Shown piece by piece: positions 16,169 through 24,060 of a stretch of DNA of 34,320 bases. The DNA is from a virus. A model generated the notes under the pieces. The model searched no databases. It was not told the DNA's origin and saw nothing but the letters and a program-made list of their open reading frames with translations. A program made the position numbers and the translations under genes. How positions within the stretch are numbered: the stretch's first letter is position 1; each line of letters starts with the position of its first letter. The stretch is from the IMG/VR virus record IMGVR_UViG_3300021599_002674, positions 1-34,320 of that record; one strand, 5' to 3'.

Positions 16169-16175
16169 TATTTAA
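16169..16175 (+). promoter_or_regulatory. Possible variant late box TATTTAA before bS21
   Basis: TATTTAA, TATT, ATG (16180). It differs from TATTTAT by one base and has the 4-nt spacing of the short-spacer class. The overlapping TATATTTA (16167-16174) also resembles a host -7 box, but no TTTG is found 19-21 nt upstream. Confidence 0.35.
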
Positions 16176-16179
16176 TATT

Positions 16180-16365
16180 ATGATAATTGTAGAAATTGGA
16201 AAAAATGAAAATTTAGAAAGAGCATTAAAAACTCTTAAGTCTAAAGTTATTAAAACAAAACAACAAAAAATACTTTTTGAAAAAAAGGAATTTGTGAAAC
16301 CTTCTGTTAGAAAAAGAACACAGAAATTAAAGGCTATCTACTCTGAAAAAATGAGACGAGGTTAG
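16180..16365 (+). CDS. rpsU: Phage-encoded small-subunit ribosomal protein bS21
   Basis: 61 aa, the usual bS21 length. The match to bS21 runs the whole length: MIIVEIGKNENLERALKTLK (bS21: V..GE…RALK..K), the basic central helix, KKEFVKPSVRKRTQKLKAIY (bS21: …F.KPSV.RR..KL.A.Y) and a basic tail. Tyr54 is present. In Bacteroidota ribosomes bS21, with bS18 and bS6, covers the anti-Shine-Dalgarno end of 16S rRNA, and Tyr54 has been implicated there. The phage copy could therefore replace the host protein and alter which mRNAs are initiated. The gene is alone on the plus strand within the minus-strand head module, and its stop overlaps the convergent gene's stop. Confidence 0.9.
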   Translation: MIIVEIGKNENLERALKTLKSKVIKTKQQKILFEKKEFVKPSVRKRTQKLKAIYSEKMRRG

Positions 16366-17060
16366 ATTGATTTTTCTAACGAACTAATTCTAACATAGTT
16401 CATTTGATTAAATTCCTCCCCTCTGATTTTATCAATAGTTTCTGAAATTTTAGTCTTTAACTCAACTTCACTTTCACCTTCTAAGATAGTTTGTAACTTT
16501 GTTATTGCACTTTCTTTTATAGTTGTGAATTCTGTTTCTAACTCTTTTGGATTACCAGTAACCACCTTTAAAAAATCTTTTTTAGTATTCTCATCCATTG
16601 TATCAACATAACTTTTTAAAGTTTGATTGGCAACGCTAACCATAGATTTTAAAGGAATGTTAATAGACTCGTTAACTTTATTGGGTGATTTTTTTAATGT
16701 ATCTACAAGATTTTTCTTAGCTTGAATTCTTTCAGAAATATTCAATGACTTAACATAAACAATTGTATCTAGATCAGAATATTTGTTATTAATACTCTTA
16801 GAACTAAATTTAGGTAATTTTGAAGAACCTAAAATTGTTTGAATTAATTTAATCCCTTCTTCCAAATATTCTTTGGCGTCAGATTCGGACATACCTTTCT
16901 CTGATGTTAAATCATCATATAAAGAATATAGTTTTGAGATTGATTTATTGGTCAGCACGTTTTGATGAAACTCGTTCATCACTTTCTTGAAATTTTTTTG
17001 GTCTTTGTACGACTCAATCAAACTCTCTTCTATTATGGATTTTACTTCTCCGAATGTCAT
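16362..17060 (-). CDS. Hypothetical helical protein downstream of portal
   Basis: 232 aa, not recognised. It is almost entirely helical and charged (KDQKNFKKVMNEFHQNVL; MSESDAKEYLEEGIKLIQTI; ETIDKIRGEEFNQMN). The N-terminus SIIEESLIESYKD contains a hydrophobic-x-Glu site (LIE). It lies between portal and gp21 where T4 encodes small prohead core proteins, so a prohead core role is possible by synteny only. A TATTTAT box lies 17 nt upstream. Confidence 0.55.
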   Translation of the reverse strand: MTFGEVKSIIEESLIESYKDQKNFKKVMNEFHQNVLTNKSISKLYSLYDDLTSEKGMSESDAKEYLEEGIKLIQTILGSSKLPKFSSKSINNKYSDLDTIVYVKSLNISERIQAKKNLVDTLKKSPNKVNESINIPLKSMVSVANQTLKSYVDTMDENTKKDFLKVVTGNPKELETEFTTIKESAITKLQTILEGESEVELKTKISETIDKIRGEEFNQMNYVRISSLEKSI

Positions 17061-17077
17061 TGGGACTTATTTTTTTA

Positions 17078-17084
17078 ATAAATA
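17078..17084 (-). promoter_or_regulatory. Candidate late promoter box (sense TATTTAT), 17 nt before ATG
   Basis: It lies immediately after the displaced portal stop codon (17085-17087) and before the ATG at 17060. Confidence 0.45.
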
Positions 17085-17447
17085 TTAGGAATTTAATAAG
17101 TTATCCAATTCTTTTTCCATTTCTCCTAAAAATTGTTGACCTTGACTCAAATCCAAAATATCTCGACCTTTAATCATATCATTTTCTAACAAAATATTCA
17201 TGTTAGCGAAACGAGATTCCGGTACTGTTTCTGGTGGTGTTTCTCCCGCAGGTGCCTCTTCAGGACTAGGAGGTAATTCTTCACCTCCTGCTGGTGTCGG
17301 GAATCCTCCACCTAATGGTTCTGTTACTTCACCTTCAGGAGTTGCTCCTGATGCTGTTGAACCTGAAACAGTTCCATATAATTTATCTATATTATCAAAG
17401 ATTCCTGTTTTTTGAATAACAGCTGGAGTATTCTTAAGTTCTTCTCT
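17085..17447 (-). pseudogene. 20: Displaced C-terminal region of the portal protein
   Basis: An open frame without its own start, in a different frame from the portal ORF, runs from 17447 to a stop at 17085. It reads REELKNTPAVIQKTGIFDNI, DKLYGTVSGSTASGATPEGE, a Pro/Gly/Glu-rich linker, then RFANMNILLENDMIKGRDIL and LSQGQQFLGEMEKELDNLLN. Continuous coding character with no competing gene, and its position right after the portal frame, mark it as the portal C-terminus. A stretch that links the portal core to this tail in the family (perhaps about 80 residues) seems to be missing. Confidence 0.68.
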
Positions 17448-18685
17448 TCAAAACCCAATAAGAATAAGTGAATGATGGCAACTTTATTAAGTTCCGCTAA
17501 CATACTCTTTTGAATTCTATTAATAGTTCTGGCGAATCGAATATCTTGTAAAGCCAAATTTTTTCCATCACCAACAACATCTTCAAAACCTAAGAAAGCC
17601 TTAGGTACACGAAGTGCGGTTAAAAGTTTCTTTTGGATATATTCAATATCCGCAATTTCGGCTAAGTTCTGAGCTCCCGGTAATGTATCAATTGGACTTG
17701 GAGCTGCCGGATCTCTAACAGGTACGAAATAATCTTGGTCAACGGCCATCTGATTAAATCTCATATCAACATTACCTGTTTTTTGATCAACAACCTGATC
17801 TCTTTTGAATTTGTTTGCAACACGTTGTACATATGCTTCAACATCCGCATCTTCCATATTACCAACAAACACTTTGAAAATTCTTCTTTCAGGTGCTCTT
17901 GATGTTCTATAGATTAACATTGCATCTTCAGATAACAATAATTGTTTCCATATTCTTCTTGCTTTTTCCAACATAGATGTTCCGTATGGAAGTTTTCTAT
18001 CGTCACCTAATAATCTAAAGTGAGCAATTTCCCATGATTGAAATTCCATGTTTTTATTCTTCCAAGTGAAATGAAGTGCCTTATGTTCTGTTGGATTTTC
18101 AATAGATTGAGCTCTTCTTTCGTGCATACCTGCCTCAACCCTTTCAATTTCAATATTCGGTAATTGTTGTACACCAACAACACCTTTTTCAGGATCTAAT
18201 TTAAGATATACAAAATTATCACCATACTTACATGTGTTTCTTGTCCACATTGCTAAGTTAGTGTTAACATCCATCGTATTGTTAAATAAATCGGCTAATA
18301 CACCTTTGATTCTTTTTGACTCAGAATAAATTTGTAATATAAAACCATCTTCGTTTGTTGTTGTAGATTCTTCAGCGTAGATATCTAACGCGGCAGAAAT
18401 TTCAGGAGTATACTCCATTGACTCATAATCATAAACTGATGCAAGTCTTGTTGGTTCATAGTAAACCGCTTGAGAATACATATTATTCTCAACTTTCGCC
18501 CATTGGTTGGACAGATAAAAGGTTTGCTGTGCCTGAAGTTTTTCACGCTCATATTGCTCCTTATCTTGGGTTCTTAATAACTCTTTTTTATCAAATTTAA
18601 GTGTAGGATAATCTTGATTCAAAAGAGAATTAGGACCAAAAGCTTGGGATAATCTTTGCCAGACCGTTAGGTTCTTTTCACTCAT
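17387..18685 (-). CDS. 20: Portal protein, T4 gp20-like (C-terminus disrupted)
   Basis: 432 aa as read; T4 gp20 is 524 aa. Gp20 signatures include VYDYESMEYTPEISAALDIY, AEESTTTNEDGFILQIYSES, NMEFQSWEIAHFRLLGDDRK, YGTSMLEKARRIWKQLLLSE, AMLIYRTSRAPERRIFKVFV, and PAAPSPIDTLPGAQNLAEIA with DIEYIQKKLLTALRVPKAFL. The dodecameric portal anchors head, packaging motor and neck. The last residues (LLGFEEKNLRILQLLFKKQE) leave the expected path near 17445, where the real tail appears in another frame. The gene follows gp17 directly, without the gp18/gp19 genes that lie between them in T4. Confidence 0.92.
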   Translation of the reverse strand: MSEKNLTVWQRLSQAFGPNSLLNQDYPTLKFDKKELLRTQDKEQYEREKLQAQQTFYLSNQWAKVENNMYSQAVYYEPTRLASVYDYESMEYTPEISAALDIYAEESTTTNEDGFILQIYSESKRIKGVLADLFNNTMDVNTNLAMWTRNTCKYGDNFVYLKLDPEKGVVGVQQLPNIEIERVEAGMHERRAQSIENPTEHKALHFTWKNKNMEFQSWEIAHFRLLGDDRKLPYGTSMLEKARRIWKQLLLSEDAMLIYRTSRAPERRIFKVFVGNMEDADVEAYVQRVANKFKRDQVVDQKTGNVDMRFNQMAVDQDYFVPVRDPAAPSPIDTLPGAQNLAEIADIEYIQKKLLTALRVPKAFLGFEDVVGDGKNLALQDIRFARTINRIQKSMLAELNKVAIIHLFLLGFEEKNLRILQLLFKKQESLII

Positions 18686-18723
18686 GTTATAATTCTATTT
18701 GTTTCCTGGAAATATTAAATAGA

Positions 18724-20478
18724 TTACTTCCCGAATAACCATAAATACTTTTGATAATCGCTTTTTGTTGCTTCTGATGGATACCTTCCACTATTTGTTC
18801 CACCTGCAGGTATCATGGGATTAAAAAAGTCGGCCCTATTTTTATTTTCACTAACACTTGTATGCCACGCATCAATCATAACCTTTGTTTGACTTACAAC
18901 TTTAGATAAACTTTGGAATGAAGTATCTCCGACATAAATTGCCATAGATATCGCCATAATCAAATCGTCATGATGTCCTTTTTGATGATCAGGTCTCCCA
19001 TGAACATATATGAATTTACCCATTTCATTCAATAACCTTGATGATCTAATTTTAAAATCATGTCTTAGCGCTTCTTCAAACGCTGCAATAATTTGAACAC
19101 GTTTGTTATTAAAATTAATTCCAGGTATTTTTTCATCTCTTTTGGGATCCCACTTATATTTGTTTTTCTCGGTAACCCCCTCAACGTATAAATTCTTATA
19201 TCCTAACTCTTGTAGTTTTCTTGCTGTTGCAACACCCATACCTCCTGTTAAATCCGTAACGGCAAATGCGTTATACATGTTACCCCACTTGAAGGCAATT
19301 TCCGCCAATGTATCTGGTGGTAGTTTTCCGACGTATTCAAACACTTGTTCTCTATCATCAAAGTCTATTATCACAATACATGAGAAGTCCTCTGAATCAC
19401 CTCTGGATACGTCAATACCCATAATATACTTGTGTGTTAATACAGGTTCTTTCCAAATCCACAAATTACCGGCCATCATCTTTCCATCTGGTTCTTTGAT
19501 GTCGTTTTCTTTAATTCTCATCAATTGGTTGGCATCGAACACATTATCACCCGATCCCAAGAAGTTACACTCTAATTCCTGTGCAACTTTTCTCTTGTCA
19601 TACTTAAGTTTTTTAACCATCCCCTCAAACCACGTTGAGTAAGGTTTAAATCCTTTATCCAAATATTCACTTACAATCGTGTAATCTCTTTCATATGAAT
19701 TTTCAACTGTAAGATCAACTATCTCTGTGTTAGGATAATTTTCTCGATTCAAAAGATATTCGACAAGATCTTCAGTTTTAATCATCTGTAAATCTTTGTT
19801 GTATCTTGGATCTTTAAACCAAAACATCTCAGTGATGTTAAAAGTATTCATCTTTCTGAGTGCTTGATCGTAGATTTCATAATAAATCGGATCGTATCCA
19901 TTTGGAGTAGAAATTACAATAACCTTACCACCCGTAGATAGTGAGGCCATACAAGCTGCCCAAAAGTCATCATCAGCTTCAATGTAGGCGGCTTCATCAA
20001 AAATTAATATTGTTGGAGTATATCCACGTAAGGCATCCTTTGAAGTTGCAACAGCTTTAACTTCACATCCATTTATAAGTTTAAAATGTCGAGCGGCGTT
20101 TTTGTCAGGGGAGAATCCTGCTCCAACCCATTGAGGCCATTGTTCAGTGAATGATCTAACTTTATTGGCAAACTCAACTGCGGTGTCAAGTTTGTTGGCA
20201 ATGATAAGAACCTTTTCGGGGTTATTCTTTTTGGCAAATACAAGTCTTTTTGAAGCCCAAGCAGCAGTTACCGTTGACACCCCTGCTTGTCTATATTTTA
20301 GGGCAATATTTTCGTTATAGTTGTCGTAATCTTCAACCAATGTAACTTGGTCGGGAAATAAATCCAAAGGAACATACTTCTTCACCGTATTGTCAAACGT
20401 TTGAAGGTATGTTCTCATGGCGTACGGAGTGTTTTTCATACACTTCGTAGCTTCAATAATTAATTGTTCTTTTGTCAC
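18724..20478 (-). CDS. 17: Terminase large subunit, T4 gp17-like
   Basis: 584 aa, near T4 gp17 (610 aa). The start is GTG, 6 nt after the upstream stop. ATPase domain: Walker A variant RQAGVST at residues 63-69, Walker B LIFDEAA with Asp161-Glu162, coupling motif STPNG at 190-194. Nuclease domain (RNase H fold): first acid in YIMGIDVSRGDSEDFS, second in AVTDLTGGMG, third in HHDDLIMA. It pumps DNA into proheads through the gp20 portal and cuts concatemers. The frame is intact and complete. The upstream acidic 391-aa gene occupies the position of the small terminase gp16. Confidence 0.95.
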   Translation of the reverse strand: MTKEQLIIEATKCMKNTPYAMRTYLQTFDNTVKKYVPLDLFPDQVTLVEDYDNYNENIALKYRQAGVSTVTAAWASKRLVFAKKNNPEKVLIIANKLDTAVEFANKVRSFTEQWPQWVGAGFSPDKNAARHFKLINGCEVKAVATSKDALRGYTPTILIFDEAAYIEADDDFWAACMASLSTGGKVIVISTPNGYDPIYYEIYDQALRKMNTFNITEMFWFKDPRYNKDLQMIKTEDLVEYLLNRENYPNTEIVDLTVENSYERDYTIVSEYLDKGFKPYSTWFEGMVKKLKYDKRKVAQELECNFLGSGDNVFDANQLMRIKENDIKEPDGKMMAGNLWIWKEPVLTHKYIMGIDVSRGDSEDFSCIVIIDFDDREQVFEYVGKLPPDTLAEIAFKWGNMYNAFAVTDLTGGMGVATARKLQELGYKNLYVEGVTEKNKYKWDPKRDEKIPGINFNNKRVQIIAAFEEALRHDFKIRSSRLLNEMGKFIYVHGRPDHQKGHHDDLIMAISMAIYVGDTSFQSLSKVVSQTKVMIDAWHTSVSENKNRADFFNPMIPAGGTNSGRYPSEATKSDYQKYLWLFGK

Positions 20479-20484
20479 AGAGAC

Positions 20485-21660
20485 TTATTTGGGTCTCGAT
20501 ATACCTAAACTTCCTAAGAAGTCATCAAGTCCTTCATCGTCGTCCTCATCAGTTGGTTCAATGTCGTTTTCCTCTTGATAATCTTCGAACTCGCTTTTCA
20601 TCTGCATAGCTTCCTTCATGATTTCTTCAAATCTTTCAGTTGCTTTTTTGTTTTTAGATTTTTCATCAGAAATTGCATTACCGATAATTTCTAAGAATTC
20701 AGTTGCATCAATTTGGTATAACAAGATATGGAACCAGTTTATTAGACCCCTGTTATCATCATCAAACATTTGGTCAGGTAAAGAAAATCTAATTTTTTCA
20801 ACAATCTCAGGTCCAATTCTAAGTTGCATTGGTTCGTTAGCTAACGTATCAACTTGACCTTGCACTTTTTGACGCATTCCAGGTTCCTTTGGTAATCCGT
20901 GTCTTGCCTTTGATTCTTCAATACCTTTTATAATTTCATGACATAAGATTGGGAAAATCATCCCATCGGCTTTAATCACAGTATCAATTTCTCCACCACC
21001 CTCTTCTCCTTCTTCACCTTCTTCTCCTTCTTCTCCTTCATCACCACCAGGATCTAATTCTACTTTACCTGCAACTCCTTGGCCAGTCTGACTCATCATT
21101 TCAATCATTTGTTCTTGAGTAAAATACATGTAGTCATTAACCGCCATTATTGCTAAATAAAGAGGGAATAATTGTGGATCGATTCTATCTAACACTCTTT
21201 TTACACTTGGCTTTTGAAAGATATAATGTCCTTTTTTCGCAGCTCCTTGAATAATCGCGTTGATAATATTTCTTTTGTGTTTCTCTAATTCTAATTGTTC
21301 TTCGTCAGTTAAATCTTCGATATCAAAAGAAGGCATTTCTAATTTTTCTTCTTCATCATCGTCCTCTTCTTCCTCATCTTCGGGCTCTTCAGGTTGATAT
21401 CTAAAATTAGAAGTATCGATTGGAGTTCCTAAATTAGCATCAATCTCAACCCAACCCTCAGGAACTTCGGTTTCATCCAAAGATGCTTGGATTGCCAATT
21501 GTTCAAGTTCTTCTTTATGTCTTGATTCCACTTGCATAATATAAGGGAGTCTTGACATCATTTGCATGTAAAGATTTTGTACTGTACGAGGACTTAAATC
21601 CTGAATATTTGCCGATTGTTTTAATTTATCCGCAACTTTTTTAAATCTCGAACTAACCAA
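20485..21660 (-). CDS. Acidic hypothetical protein upstream of terminase (start probably displaced)
   Basis: 391 aa from a TTG start, not recognised. It is helical with two acidic low-complexity blocks (EEPEDEEEEDDDEEEK; a GEE triplet repeat near residue 210) and an acidic tail (DEDDDEGLDDFLGSLG). The true start is probably the ATG at 21693-21695, 2 nt after the previous stop: it reads MAKKVDLPM and then a stop, while the other frame reads ADVERLVSSRFKKVADK, so a one-base loss near 21672-21677 would explain both. It holds the gp16 position before gp17, but acidity and length argue against a direct gp16 homologue. A structural or packaging accessory role is possible. Confidence 0.6.
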   Translation of the reverse strand: MVSSRFKKVADKLKQSANIQDLSPRTVQNLYMQMMSRLPYIMQVESRHKEELEQLAIQASLDETEVPEGWVEIDANLGTPIDTSNFRYQPEEPEDEEEEDDDEEEKLEMPSFDIEDLTDEEQLELEKHKRNIINAIIQGAAKKGHYIFQKPSVKRVLDRIDPQLFPLYLAIMAVNDYMYFTQEQMIEMMSQTGQGVAGKVELDPGGDEGEEGEEGEEGEEGGGEIDTVIKADGMIFPILCHEIIKGIEESKARHGLPKEPGMRQKVQGQVDTLANEPMQLRIGPEIVEKIRFSLPDQMFDDDNRGLINWFHILLYQIDATEFLEIIGNAISDEKSKNKKATERFEEIMKEAMQMKSEFEDYQEENDIEPTDEDDDEGLDDFLGSLGISRPK

Positions 21661-21697
21661 TCTTTCTACATCGGCAGATCAACTTTTTTTGCCATGA

Positions 21698-22447
21698 TTA
21701 CTTATTTAAAATTTGAACTATTAAATCTAAAACCTCATCTTTCGCATCTTCATGTGATTTCTTTGAAGCCTTTGGTGCTGGTTTCTCACCTGGATTTGGA
21801 TTTCTAAGTGGATGTCCTGGCTTTTTACCTGGACTCACATTTGGTTTTCCTGGTTTTGTAGTAGGACTTGTTTTAGGCTTACTTGGAGCTACCGCAGGTC
21901 CATCTTCATTTACATATTTTAATAAATCACCCTTCGTCATCTTAGCAGGTATGTGTTTTGATACTAATTCCATAATTTTGTTTTCTATAAACAAAGATAC
22001 GGGATTTTTTCCTTCCTTCAATTGTTTTTCTACTGCTTTCACACATCTTTGCCATTTTCTCGACTTTTTTGGTCCTACTTGAGAATGACAAATCGCATAT
22101 GCATTATTATTAGTTTCAGACTCATTGAACTCACCTGTACCATCTCCGTAATTATCGAAACCGTCATTACTTGATGGACCAACTTGTTTAGGGTCTTGAC
22201 TTCTCGCACCCTTTTCAAAATCCATAGAATCTTCTTGGTCTTCTTTCATCTCCTTTTCATACACCTCAAAAGGTTTTTTCTCGGTTTTCAATCTGTTAAT
22301 TGTATCAGTATCGTTTTTTGAAACCATAGTAACTTCAGATACTAATTTAGAATGTAGATCATTAATCTGAGATTCAGTTAATTTATAAACTGTTCCTGAT
22401 GATAATCCTTTCTCAATTAATTCAAGGGCTTTCTTATTAATTTTCAT
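21698..22447 (-). CDS. LTES-module protein with basic Pro/Lys-rich tail
   Basis: 249 aa. Residues 22-38 read KLTESQINDLHSKLVSE, one of the [LI][ST]ES...x-E modules. The centre contains NAYAICHSQVGPKKSRKWQR and CVKAVEKQLKEGKNP, a small Cys-containing motif I have seen in other large-phage proteins. The C-terminal 80 residues are Pro/Lys/Gly repeats (SPGKKPGHPLRNPNPGEKPA), disordered and strongly basic, as expected for a protein that coats or condenses DNA. An internal head protein processed by gp21 is an attractive guess. It is operonic, overlapping the upstream gene's stop. Confidence 0.58.
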   Translation of the reverse strand: MKINKKALELIEKGLSSGTVYKLTESQINDLHSKLVSEVTMVSKNDTDTINRLKTEKKPFEVYEKEMKEDQEDSMDFEKGARSQDPKQVGPSSNDGFDNYGDGTGEFNESETNNNAYAICHSQVGPKKSRKWQRCVKAVEKQLKEGKNPVSLFIENKIMELVSKHIPAKMTKGDLLKYVNEDGPAVAPSKPKTSPTTKPGKPNVSPGKKPGHPLRNPNPGEKPAPKASKKSHEDAKDEVLDLIVQILNK

Positions 22448-22637
22448 ATACTTCTTTTTTATCTATTGAGAGAATTAAATCTCTTGAATATAAAATGTCA
22501 TTTATTTCTTCTTCCGTTTGTCCAAATCTAAAAACCATTCTTTCAGATTCCGTGTCTTCTTTTTCCCAAGCTAAAGCAACAACTCCATCCACGGCATCGA
22601 TCATACTAAAATAATCAGAGTTCTGAATTAACTCCAA
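22437..22637 (-). CDS. Small hypothetical protein (start displaced)
   Basis: 66 aa from a TTG start as read. The frame stays open upstream to about 22690 (YVKKVGVLKNTDVKLELIQN). An ATG at 22693-22695, overlapping the previous gene's stop, reads MTRIK in another frame, so a single-base change near 22678 would give one protein of about 85 aa beginning MTRIKYVKKVG. The body (SMIDAVDGVVALAWEKEDTE; RMVFRFGQTEEEINDILYSR) is a compact alpha/beta protein of unknown function. Operonic with its neighbours. Confidence 0.5.
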   Translation of the reverse strand: MELIQNSDYFSMIDAVDGVVALAWEKEDTESERMVFRFGQTEEEINDILYSRDLILSIDKKEVYEN

Positions 22638-22681
22638 TTTTACATCGGTGTTTTTCAGAACTCCTACTTTCTTTACATACT

Positions 22682-24040
22682 TTAATTCGGGTCATGTTCG
22701 AAAACTAAATTTTTCTTATTAGTTTTTCCAACAAGTTGAAACCCGATATTTTCTTCTAAAAACTTCTCAGACGCTAATTCTTGTTCGAAAGTTTCAGATA
22801 ATTTTTTAACTGATTCCATCATCTTAAGAACATTATGTTTTGTTTGAAGTTTTTTGTTCATTCTTTTTTGTTCGTTTAGTTTCTTTTCAGTTGCACCTAC
22901 TTCAAAATATTTTGATAAAACTTTATCAACTTTCGATTCTGAAAATAAATGATCTAAAATACTTTTTTCAGCTGGTGTTACTTCTTCCTCTTCTTCTATT
23001 TCACCTTCATTGTTTGATACACTTGTGAACATATCAGAAACTTTGTCCATTGCTTTATCTGCAACGTATCCTACAGCCATTCTTTCAAGAGCTGGTGCGA
23101 TAGCTGCTTGCCATTGTTCATCAGCCTCTACTTTACCAAATCCTGCTCCAGCATCTACCATATCAGCATCGTTTTCGATATCCATGTCAGCCTGAATGTC
23201 TTCAACCTCAGTATCATCAGTAAGGTCTTCTCCACCCATATCATCACCACCCATATCAGCCATATCACCTTCTTCATCAGATTCAAACTTACCTAAAATT
23301 TCATCCTTATCTTCAAAAGATAATGAATTTAAATCAACCGAAGATAAAACCATATTAATAACATACTTTATATCTTCAGAAGACATATCATTTTCCGATG
23401 CGAACTGTCTAACTTTTTGAGTTAATTTACCAGTAAGTTTTTGAATTGTTTTGAAAGTTACTTGTTCTTGATCTGCTGGTTCTGATTGAACATCCATTTC
23501 AGCATCTATCTGATCATCACCCATTTCTAAATCCATATCCAATTCAGGATCTACTTCTCCTTCAGCAGATGTTGCGTCAGGTGCCGGTAATTCTGGTTCA
23601 GGAAGTGGTGGTGCCACAGGAGCTGGAGGTGCTTGTTCTACAGGAGCATCAATCGCAGGTTTAGGAGTTTTTAAAACAAACTTTTTTTGTTCTCCAAATA
23701 AAGAAAGTTCTTCATCGTTACCAACAAGAGAATTATTTTCCTTAATCATTAGATTAAGTTTTTTTAATGCTTGAGAATAACCTGAAAAATATTTTCTATT
23801 TTTCATTGGCTCAATATAATCTGATTGGCCTTCTGCCACAAATTGCTTGATGATATATCCTTGTCTTTCTTTAACGATACCATATTGATTACCGTCGGCA
23901 AAAGTGATGTTGTATTCTGTTGTAGAGTTTTCATTAATAGGTTGAGAAACCGCATCTTTATATTTTGCAATTTCCATAATTCTTTTAATCTTATCTATTC
24001 CATCTAATCTTTCACTTCCTAATGGTCTAATGTCTGCCAT
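22682..24040 (-). CDS. Large acidic putative prohead/structural protein
   Basis: 452 aa, not recognised. The N-terminal 115 residues form an alpha/beta domain (YNITFADGNQYGIVKERQGY; IKQFVAEGQSDYIEPM). A Pro/Ala linker follows (VEQAPPAPVAPPLPEPELPA), then Asp/Glu/Met/Gly-rich stretches (DPELDMDLEMGDDQIDAEMD; MADMGGDDMGGEDLTDDTE) and a C-terminal coiled coil (NKKLQTKHNVLKMMESVKKL). Its composition is very like the acidic part of gp22 in this phage, so a second scaffold/core component is possible. It follows the Thr/Pro-rich gene by 20 nt and probably shares its late promoter. Confidence 0.58.
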   Translation of the reverse strand: MADIRPLGSERLDGIDKIKRIMEIAKYKDAVSQPINENSTTEYNITFADGNQYGIVKERQGYIIKQFVAEGQSDYIEPMKNRKYFSGYSQALKKLNLMIKENNSLVGNDEELSLFGEQKKFVLKTPKPAIDAPVEQAPPAPVAPPLPEPELPAPDATSAEGEVDPELDMDLEMGDDQIDAEMDVQSEPADQEQVTFKTIQKLTGKLTQKVRQFASENDMSSEDIKYVINMVLSSVDLNSLSFEDKDEILGKFESDEEGDMADMGGDDMGGEDLTDDTEVEDIQADMDIENDADMVDAGAGFGKVEADEQWQAAIAPALERMAVGYVADKAMDKVSDMFTSVSNNEGEIEEEEEVTPAEKSILDHLFSESKVDKVLSKYFEVGATEKKLNEQKRMNKKLQTKHNVLKMMESVKKLSETFEQELASEKFLEENIGFQLVGKTNKKNLVFEHDPN

Positions 24041-24060
24041 GTTATTATTATTTAATTTTT

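Noticed and set aside
19103-19642. 179-aa plus-strand open frame opposite the terminase gene
   Set aside because: It lies wholly within gp17 on the other strand, has no recognisable domain, and gp17 carries all catalytic motifs.
20485-21660. Small terminase gp16 for the gene before gp17
   Set aside because: Position fits, but the protein is 391 aa, very acidic and lacks a visible DNA-binding helix-turn-helix, so only the synteny is noted.
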